A DNA stretch of 64,000 nucleotides. Origin: Candidatus Bathyarchaeota archaeon. GTDB taxonomy: Archaea; Thermoproteota; Bathyarchaeia; 40CM-2-53-6. Of this stretch, positions 58,756 to 64,000 are shown one piece after another. The notes below the pieces were generated by a model. The model ran no database searches. It was not told where the DNA came from and saw nothing but the letters and a program-made list of their open reading frames with translations. The stretch covers positions 1 through 64,000 of the forward strand of contig VBBP01000050.1 of the NCBI GenBank assembly GCA_005884195.1, in the 5' to 3' direction. Positions within the stretch are counted from its first letter, which is position 1; each line of letters opens with the position of its first letter. The position numbers were made by a program, and so were the translations under genes.

Positions 58756-59490
58756 CTAGGTTACAATGTTAATTGTTCTTTTCGGTAGATGCTTCTCGAT
58801 TTCCTCATCGAGCCAGCGTCTGACCACCGTGTTGCTTCTCATCGTGTCCATCGTTACCTTCTCGACCCCATCAAGGCCCTTGAGCCAATTGTGAATATCC
58901 TCGGCCTCTGAAATGTTCAGGCAGAGCATGGCATCGATCGAAAATCCTTTAGCGTCAATAAACGAAAACACGAGTCTGTCAGTCTTGACACGCATAAGGT
59001 TGTCGACTTCCGCCTTCTTTGCCGGATCAGGACAGAAAATCAGAAAATCACAGGCAACGCCTGGATACTTGTCGTAGTCAAGCATCGGCAACAGATAGAA
59101 AGCCATGCCCTTCGTTAATGCCGTTAATCGCCTCTTCACTGTCCGTGTCGAGACCGCGACCTCTGTTGCTATTTCAGAAGCGCTTCTTCTAGGGTCCTTC
59201 CTCAACGCCCTCACAATTTGCCAATCTGTCCCTTTGAGTGCCCGACTAGACGGCGGAAAACCACCCTTCCAAACAATCGCCTGCTTGCTCTGACAGACCA
59301 ACTTGAACTTCTGAATCTTGTCATCCAGATCTTGCTCGTCCTTGTGATAGAATACTACTCGCAAACCCTTGCAGTGAAAATTGATCACGATCACGACGCC
59401 CTCCAACTGTTCGATCTGAGAAATCACCGAACTCTTCGTCTCTTCCTTATCTACAGTCAATTGTGCGCCCGCAGACTCGGTGCGTTGCAA
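58756..59490 (-). CDS. Lrp/AsnC-like HTH regulator
   Basis: 244 residues from TTG 59488-59490. A beta-alpha N-terminal region (VVIVINFHCKGLRVVFYH) comes before the HTH (TDWQIVRALRKDPRRSASEI, VSTRTVKRRLTALTKGMAFY), and a RAM-like domain follows (VFSFIDAKGFSIDAMLCLN). The HTH in mid-protein with flanking ligand-like domains is a known archaeal variant of Lrp proteins. Target unknown; divergent from the ABC exporter genes, which it may control. Confidence 0.75.
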   Translation of the reverse strand: MQRTESAGAQLTVDKEETKSSVISQIEQLEGVVIVINFHCKGLRVVFYHKDEQDLDDKIQKFKLVCQSKQAIVWKGGFPPSSRALKGTDWQIVRALRKDPRRSASEIATEVAVSTRTVKRRLTALTKGMAFYLLPMLDYDKYPGVACDFLIFCPDPAKKAEVDNLMRVKTDRLVFSFIDAKGFSIDAMLCLNISEAEDIHNWLKGLDGVEKVTMDTMRSNTVVRRWLDEEIEKHLPKRTINIVT

Positions 59491-59589
59491 GGTTCAATTG
59501 GCGGAACAATTGTGGCTGTAATAATCAGTCTTGCAATACTAGTCCTCCTGGGCAAGGAAAAAACCCGGTTCACAATGCCAAGAAACTAG
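59485..59589 (+). CDS. possible single-span peptide
   Basis: 34 residues from TTG 59485: IGGTIVAVIISLAILVLLG is a plausible membrane helix, followed by a basic tail. It overlaps the first six bases of the divergent regulator gene and lacks an obvious ribosome-binding site. Reported only as a candidate. Confidence 0.25.
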   Translation: MQGSIGGTIVAVIISLAILVLLGKEKTRFTMPRN

Positions 59590-59713
59590 ACCACGGCACG
59601 CGACCTCAACACCTTCTCGAGGTTTCTGTGGGAAGGGCATCGCGAGACGCAAGTTGGTCGTTAAGTATCGCTTCCCGCTCTAGGTCATCTAGTCTCCAGA
59701 TCGGGTCAACGCC

Positions 59714-60469
59714 ATGGTCGAGATATCAGTCGAGAATCTAAAGAAGCATTACGGGACGCTGGTGGCTCTCGACAATGTCAGTCTCAAGATAGGTTCAGGC
59801 GAGGTCTTCGGGCTTCTCGGACCCAACGGGGCAGGCAAGAGCACCCTTCTCAAGATCCTGGTCGGAATTCTCAGACCAACAAGCGGGACCATTCGCATAG
59901 GCGAGTATGACATTGTGGCGGACCCCGAGAAAGCGAAGAAACTGATCGGATATTTGCCGGAGAATCCCAGCCTCTACACTGGACTAACAACCCTGGAGTT
60001 TCTCCAGTTCGTCGGCAAGATTCGCGGAGTCGCAGATGAGCTTCTCGACCGGGAAGTATCCGACTCTCTCAAGAGCTTCGGATTGGAGGAGAAACGTAAC
60101 AGTCTGGTTGGTAGCTTGTCGAAGGGTATGAAGCAGAAGGTGGCCTTGATTGCTACGAGCCTCCACAGTCCTCAGGTTCTTGTCTTGGATGAGCCATTGA
60201 CGGCGTTGGATCCGAAGACTCGGGTCTCGGTGAAAGACTGGATAGGTAACCAGACAAAGCGTGGCGTGACGACGATCTTGTCGACTCACGACTTGGACGT
60301 GGCTCAAACGCACGCGGGGAGGATCGCCATAATCGATCACGGGAAGATTGTTGCAGTGGGAGACATTGAGAGTCTGCGGAAAATTGCGAATACAAAAAGT
60401 GATGCAGGATTGGAGGACGTGTTCTTACGGTTGACCGAGGAGAAGGGCGAGGAGCGAACCCGACACTGA
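59714..60469 (+). CDS. ABC transporter ATP-binding protein
   Basis: 251 residues from ATG 59714. Walker A is LLGPNGAGKSTLLKILVG, the Q-loop PENPSLY, the signature SLSKGMKQKVALIATSL, Walker B VLVLDEPLTALDP and the switch His in LSTHDLDVAQT. The type is that of ABC-2 exporters (NatA/CcmA-like). The last codons overlap the start region of the permease gene, forming a two-gene exporter. Confidence 0.95.
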   Translation: MVEISVENLKKHYGTLVALDNVSLKIGSGEVFGLLGPNGAGKSTLLKILVGILRPTSGTIRIGEYDIVADPEKAKKLIGYLPENPSLYTGLTTLEFLQFVGKIRGVADELLDREVSDSLKSFGLEEKRNSLVGSLSKGMKQKVALIATSLHSPQVLVLDEPLTALDPKTRVSVKDWIGNQTKRGVTTILSTHDLDVAQTHAGRIAIIDHGKIVAVGDIESLRKIANTKSDAGLEDVFLRLTEEKGEERTRH

Positions 60470-62073
60470 GCGTCCCTGGCCCAGTCGGGACAATAGGCAC
60501 TCTCATCCGCTATTGGATTAAGGGACGCTTCACAAGAGGGGCGATTCTCGGTCTTGTTATCGGGGAAGCGTTCTCGATAATCTTCATCCTGTTCGGTAGC
60601 TCCACCTATCTCTCCTTCTCAAACAGGGTTGGCTTGTCGAGCGGTCTCTCGGAAGTCGCTCTGAGTCTTCTCCTCGCATTGTTTCTTGTCGGTTTGATAC
60701 AGAGCGGTTTCAACGGAAGCGGGCTAGCGGTGAATGGGAGCGATGTGGATTACGTGTTCACTTCCCCGGTGCCGCCGCGAGAGGTTTTCGCGGCCAAGGT
60801 CCTGATGAATTCACTTACCACCGTCCTGTTCGGGTTTCCCCCGATCATTGTACTCTACCTGAGATTCTCCTCATACTATCACACCTCTTGGTCCGCTGCT
60901 GTCTTGGCTGGGCTCGTGACCCTGGTCTTTCTCGTAATCGGATTGCTGCTGAGCGCGGACATTACGCTCTCACTTGGGCATGGGTTGGGGGAGAGGAAGA
61001 AGCTGTGGAGGAACATCTTCATCGTACTCGTCATGGTGGTCAGTTTGCTCCCCATCACCCTGCTTATTCCCGGAATCCCATCGGGAATAGGTGATGTCGC
61101 TGGGGTCCTGCCGAGCGGCCTAGCAGCGGCGGTAAGCGTTGGTCTTGTCAGCGGGACTCCAGGAGGGCTCGCGTATCTTGCAGAGGTATCGCTGTTGTTT
61201 GCCTGGCTTGGAGGGGTATTGATCTTGGGTGTGAGAATGTCGCGCCAGCACTTTTACGACCTCCTCGAAGTCTCGGTACCCGGCGGAGAAAAATTCGACA
61301 AACCCAACCAGGTTTCCCGTCTGGACCCGAAGGGAAAGTCGATCTGGTCGATCGTAAGACTCAAGGAGAAGATCATGATCAGCCGGACCCGGGAAGCGAG
61401 GGCGCAGTTCATCAGCGCCGTTTTTCTCTCAGGCTTCATGATCATCTACGCCTTGTCAGGTTCTTTCCAATCCTCGCCGACCTCGTTTCTTTTCATCCTC
61501 TTCATAATCGGGTCATTCGGGTCCGGGACGGCGTCTAGATGGATAGAGAAGGAACGGCTTTGGATCCTGAAGTCGTCACCTGTCAGTATGCGGAGATACG
61601 TGAAAGAGGTCTATCGGGCCCGCGGCGTACCTTTGCTACTCTATCTCGTCCCAGTAATCGTTGCAGTGGGCGTTCCATTGATTCTGGGAGGATTGTCCCA
61701 GCCCTCGCTCTTACTAGGCGTGATCCTAGCACTTCCAGGCGCACTAGAGATAGCTGGCATTACAATGGCAGGAGGAGTGTTCTTCGCATCGAAGTATGGA
61801 CAGAGTTCCACAGACGACATCCTGTCGTCTCAGCAGCAGGAATTAGCGGACATTCGAAGATTCCTTTTCCAGACAATCATCAATCTCGTTATGGTCTCGC
61901 CAGTAATCCTGCTGGTCTTTGTCTCAGAAACTCTCGTCACTATCCTCGGATCAGGCTACCTTCCAATCCTTGCACTGGGACTCGTAACGGTCTCGATCGC
62001 TTTCACAGGTCTCTCAATCAACTTCCTCCTGAACAAAGCAGGAGACGCGGTCAGCAAGAGGGAAGACCTGTAG
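60466..62073 (+). CDS. ABC-2-type exporter permease, CTG start proposed
   Basis: About 535 residues, roughly ten spans. The first ATG/GTG/TTG is at 60634, but the frame is open upstream and encodes a normal N-terminal span (GAILGLVIGEAFSIIFILFG, preceded by LIRYWIKGRF). CTG 60466 overlaps the TGA of the ATPase gene as CTGA, the usual geometry of coupled genes, and is my preferred start. Later features are DYVFTSPVPPREVFAAKVLM, typical of large ABC-2 permeases, and a second half starting SRTREARAQFISAVFLSG. The substrate is unknown. Confidence 0.82.
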   Translation: MSVPGPVGTIGTLIRYWIKGRFTRGAILGLVIGEAFSIIFILFGSSTYLSFSNRVGLSSGLSEVALSLLLALFLVGLIQSGFNGSGLAVNGSDVDYVFTSPVPPREVFAAKVLMNSLTTVLFGFPPIIVLYLRFSSYYHTSWSAAVLAGLVTLVFLVIGLLLSADITLSLGHGLGERKKLWRNIFIVLVMVVSLLPITLLIPGIPSGIGDVAGVLPSGLAAAVSVGLVSGTPGGLAYLAEVSLLFAWLGGVLILGVRMSRQHFYDLLEVSVPGGEKFDKPNQVSRLDPKGKSIWSIVRLKEKIMISRTREARAQFISAVFLSGFMIIYALSGSFQSSPTSFLFILFIIGSFGSGTASRWIEKERLWILKSSPVSMRRYVKEVYRARGVPLLLYLVPVIVAVGVPLILGGLSQPSLLLGVILALPGALEIAGITMAGGVFFASKYGQSSTDDILSSQQQELADIRRFLFQTIINLVMVSPVILLVFVSETLVTILGSGYLPILALGLVTVSIAFTGLSINFLLNKAGDAVSKREDL

Positions 62074-62086
62074 CCCGTTCCAAGTC

Positions 62087-62377
62087 ATGGACCGCTACCT
62101 GCTGCTAATCTATCTAGTGGGCGCGCCCATTGTTGCGCTAACTACTCTGTACGAGCTTGGCTTTGCGCATTTGTGGTCAGGCTATCCTTTCGTCTGGGTA
62201 AATTGTCTGCTAATCTTGAGTATAGGCCCAGCTTACGGTCAGTGCGGTTATTATTTCGATTTGTTCGCCCTTTTGTTAGACGTACTATTCTACACGAGTT
62301 GGGCGTATGCGCTACTCGGCTGCTACAAACTTCTCCGAAGCACTAAAGGTCGGGGCAACTTCCAATCGGCCCTCTGA
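62087..62377 (+). CDS. small membrane protein, paralogue of the 50276 gene
   Basis: 96 residues from ATG 62087, 13 bp after the permease gene and probably in its operon. Spans at LLLIYLVGAPIVALTTLYEL and LFALLLDVLFYTSWAYALLG flank the loop LWSGYPFVWVNCLLILSIGP then GQCGYYFDLF. The WxGxPF and CGYYxD motifs and the LDxLF sequence in the last span are shared with the protein at 50276-50575. Confidence 0.65.
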   Translation: MDRYLLLIYLVGAPIVALTTLYELGFAHLWSGYPFVWVNCLLILSIGPAYGQCGYYFDLFALLLDVLFYTSWAYALLGCYKLLRSTKGRGNFQSAL

Positions 62378-62390
62378 GGTAGGGACCTGA

Positions 62391-63029
62391 CTAAGATTTT
62401 CCAGCACGTGTCTTTTGTCTTGCAGCTCCGGCCGTGGCTGTGAGCAGTCCTCTCAATAATCTTCTCAGTTCCTTTTGTAGCCCGAGCCATTCTTGGAACT
62501 GTTTGTCTGTTAGCGATATCATTGTGGCGACGCTTGCCAGTTCTTGTTTGCCGAGAAAATCGACGCCATCCAGCTTCGACACCCTCTCCTCTAGTTCTTG
62601 TCTGCTGCCAAAGGTTTCGATTTTTCCTTGGGTCTTGATAATTTGTGCCACGGTCCCTTCTTCAACTCGGACCTTGATTCCTAGCTTGTCGAGTGACATC
62701 AGAGTGTCTCTCAGCCGTTGCTCGGCTTGAGCCTGGTTTTTGCCGCTTGTTCCCCAGGAGAACGAGAAGACTTCTGCAGTTGCTCGGTAGTATGTTTCGA
62801 TGAAATTGTCAACTCTCTCTTCTCGCGTAATTTCAACCATCTCCGCAGGCAATAATTTCTTGATATGATGGTAGATAGCTTGGGGGGTCATTCTGAGTTC
62901 TTCGGCGATCTGGCTGATGGTGAGTTCTCGGGCCCGCAGCAAATAGATGATCCGTCGCCTCGTGTCATCTCCCAGAAGCTCCATTGCGACTGGGTCAGTG
63001 ATCATTTTGACCGGTTTCATTCTCGTCAA
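62391..63029 (-). CDS. ArsR-like winged-helix regulator
   Basis: 212 residues. The N-terminal HTH is MELLGDDTRRRIIYLLRARE, TISQIAEELRMTPQAIYHHI and KKLLPAEMVEITREERV. The rest (FIETYYRATAEVFSFSWGTS on) is a helical region with a coiled-coil character near QRLRDTLMSLDKLG, as in archaeal HTH_20-type proteins. There is a basic C-terminal tail. Divergent from the aminopeptidase gene; an obvious operator was not found. Confidence 0.8.
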   Translation of the reverse strand: MTRMKPVKMITDPVAMELLGDDTRRRIIYLLRARELTISQIAEELRMTPQAIYHHIKKLLPAEMVEITREERVDNFIETYYRATAEVFSFSWGTSGKNQAQAEQRLRDTLMSLDKLGIKVRVEEGTVAQIIKTQGKIETFGSRQELEERVSKLDGVDFLGKQELASVATMISLTDKQFQEWLGLQKELRRLLRGLLTATAGAARQKTRAGKS

Positions 63030-63134
63030 ACGACGCTTTGTTGGGGGTTGAAATCCCTATTCTTACCGAGGGGATAGTGTTATTAGTAAGCCGTTACTTT
63101 TACGCTAAAGCAAGGATTTGAACGTAAAGTGACA

Positions 63135-64000
63135 ATGACTCAACAACTCTCCAAACCCCAATCAACCAAACAGATCGCCACACGCCTCGTCAACGAATGC
63201 CTACAAGTCCAACCAAATGAGCAAGTAATCATCGCTTCATGGGACCACACCCTCGAATACGCCAACGCCCTAGCACTGGAAGTCGAACATGCGGGCGGTA
63301 TCTCGACGTCGACCCTCATGGGCAACGATTTCTATTGGGCATACCTCAAAGAGGTCCCAGAGGAACAATACACCCGCCGACAGAAGGGTTTCCTCTCCCT
63401 ACTTGACCAGACAGACGCAATGATCCAGCTGGGAGGACCAAAGGATCCATCAATCTACCCGACAGTAGCAGGCGAGAGAACCGGCAAGATGTTCGAAGGA
63501 CAAAAAGCCATAGGCGACAAGTTCCTCGAACGAAAAATCCGCGTCCTCAACCTACCAGTCGGACTAGTAACACCTGAACGAGCGAGAACATACGGATTCG
63601 ACTATGAAAACTGGCAACGCGTTACCACAAACAGCCTCGACGTTGACCACGAGAAAATCTCGGCCCAAGCCGCGAAGATCGAGTCAAAACTACGAAACGC
63701 GACCAACCTCAGAATAACCGCAGCAAATGGCACTGATCTCCAGCTCAAACTGAAGAACCGGCCAGTACACATTCACGATGGTATCATTGACAAGACTGAT
63801 CTTGACAAAGGAACACTCTTCGAAGCACTACCTGCCGGAGCAATCGAACTGGCACCGGACGAGACAAGCGCTCAGGGAAAAGTGCTCTTCGACCAGCCAA
63901 CAGCACTCGCTGGAAAGGTCCTGTCAGGTCTACAACTGGAATTCCAGAACGGGCAACTAACAAAATACACCGCACAGTATAATCTAGACTCTTTCAAGTG
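63135..64000 (+). CDS. M29-family aminopeptidase, partial at window edge
   Basis: 288 codons are visible from ATG 63135 and the gene continues beyond the window. It follows the thermophilic aminopeptidase T/AmpS pattern: STKQIATRLVNECLQVQPNE at the start, DAMIQLGGPKDPS, FDYENWQRVTTNSLDVDHEK, LRITAANGTDLQLKLKNRP and ALPAGAIELAPDETSAQGKV, where the Pro-Ala-Gly-Glu-type segment carries a metal ligand in relatives. The remaining ligands lie in the missing C-terminal part. A cytosolic metallopeptidase that trims N-terminal residues. Confidence 0.88.
   Translation, partial: MTQQLSKPQSTKQIATRLVNECLQVQPNEQVIIASWDHTLEYANALALEVEHAGGISTSTLMGNDFYWAYLKEVPEEQYTRRQKGFLSLLDQTDAMIQLGGPKDPSIYPTVAGERTGKMFEGQKAIGDKFLERKIRVLNLPVGLVTPERARTYGFDYENWQRVTTNSLDVDHEKISAQAAKIESKLRNATNLRITAANGTDLQLKLKNRPVHIHDGIIDKTDLDKGTLFEALPAGAIELAPDETSAQGKVLFDQPTALAGKVLSGLQLEFQNGQLTKYTAQYNLDSFK

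Noticed and set aside
1..64000. CRISPR array, rRNA operon or complete insertion sequence
   Set aside because: No regularly spaced repeats, rRNA signatures or transposase with terminal inverted repeats were seen on either strand.

Overview
The window is archaeal chromosome. Supporting genes are the small subunit of DNA polymerase D (DP1), Orc1/Cdc6, separate aspartate carbamoyltransferase catalytic and regulatory chains, an A-type ATP synthase subunit F, an archaeal 8-oxoguanine glycosylase, AbrB-PhoU and KaiC-like proteins, leaderless promoters with TATA boxes, and a tRNA-Pro that only folds if two short introns are removed from its D arm. DP1 together with multi-intron tRNAs points to the Thermoproteota side (Bathyarchaeia or Nitrososphaeria-like) more than to Sulfolobus-type Crenarchaeota or to methanogens. 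That placement is inference; no rRNA is present to test it.

Layout. 1-1.5 kb: edge of a probable integrated element (C2H2 zinc-finger gene, tyrosine integrase) abutting tRNA-Pro(CGG), then a small ribbon-helix-helix gene. 1.6-12.6 kb: small membrane protein, flavin-binding protein, RecA/KaiC-like ATPase, an HTH/ATP-cone/class III ribonucleotide reductase-like protein without its active-site cysteines, a giant UPF0182 membrane protein, pyrB and a receiver-like protein. 12.7-19.1 kb: DHA2 exporter, PPK2, DUF4097 surface protein, HflX, AbrB-PhoU. 19.1-25.6 kb: information-processing block: DP1, YjbQ, pyrI, ogg, atpF, orc1/cdc6, DUF99. 25.7-32.4 kb: Mrr-like protein, HTH proteins with a palindromic operator field, one strong origin-recognition-box-like site, an 869-residue membrane protein and a 586-bp non-coding stretch. 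32.5-35.2 kb: compact ArsR-controlled unit (thioredoxin, ArsR, small protein, exporter) with two nearly identical leaderless promoters. 35.2-44.8 kb: membrane proteins, DUF1634-TauE pair, GNAT, TPR, PiT phosphate transporter, VOC protein, S9 peptidase, KaiC-like ATPase. 45-50.6 kb: coiled-coil protein, Lrp and HxlR regulators, three NTF2-fold proteins. 50.7-54.9 kb: FMN reductase, MtrA-like/DUF4346 protein, CDGSH protein and a solute-binding protein whose two lobes are in reversed order. 55-58.3 kb: M20 peptidase, then comF and dprA homologues lying between two direct repeats of about 205 bp. 58.3-64 kb: regulators, an ABC exporter, a small membrane paralogue and a partial M29 aminopeptidase.

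The most unusual items are the cysteine-free NrdD-like protein with a winged-helix head, the lobe-permuted solute-binding protein, the comF-dprA segment between direct repeats, a 65-bp inverted dispersed repeat that supplies the C-terminus of an acetyltransferase, the TGACGTCA operator field, and several genes whose conserved N-terminus has no ATG, GTG or TTG. No CRISPR array, rRNA or complete transposon was seen. All protein assignments come from motif reading without database searches.
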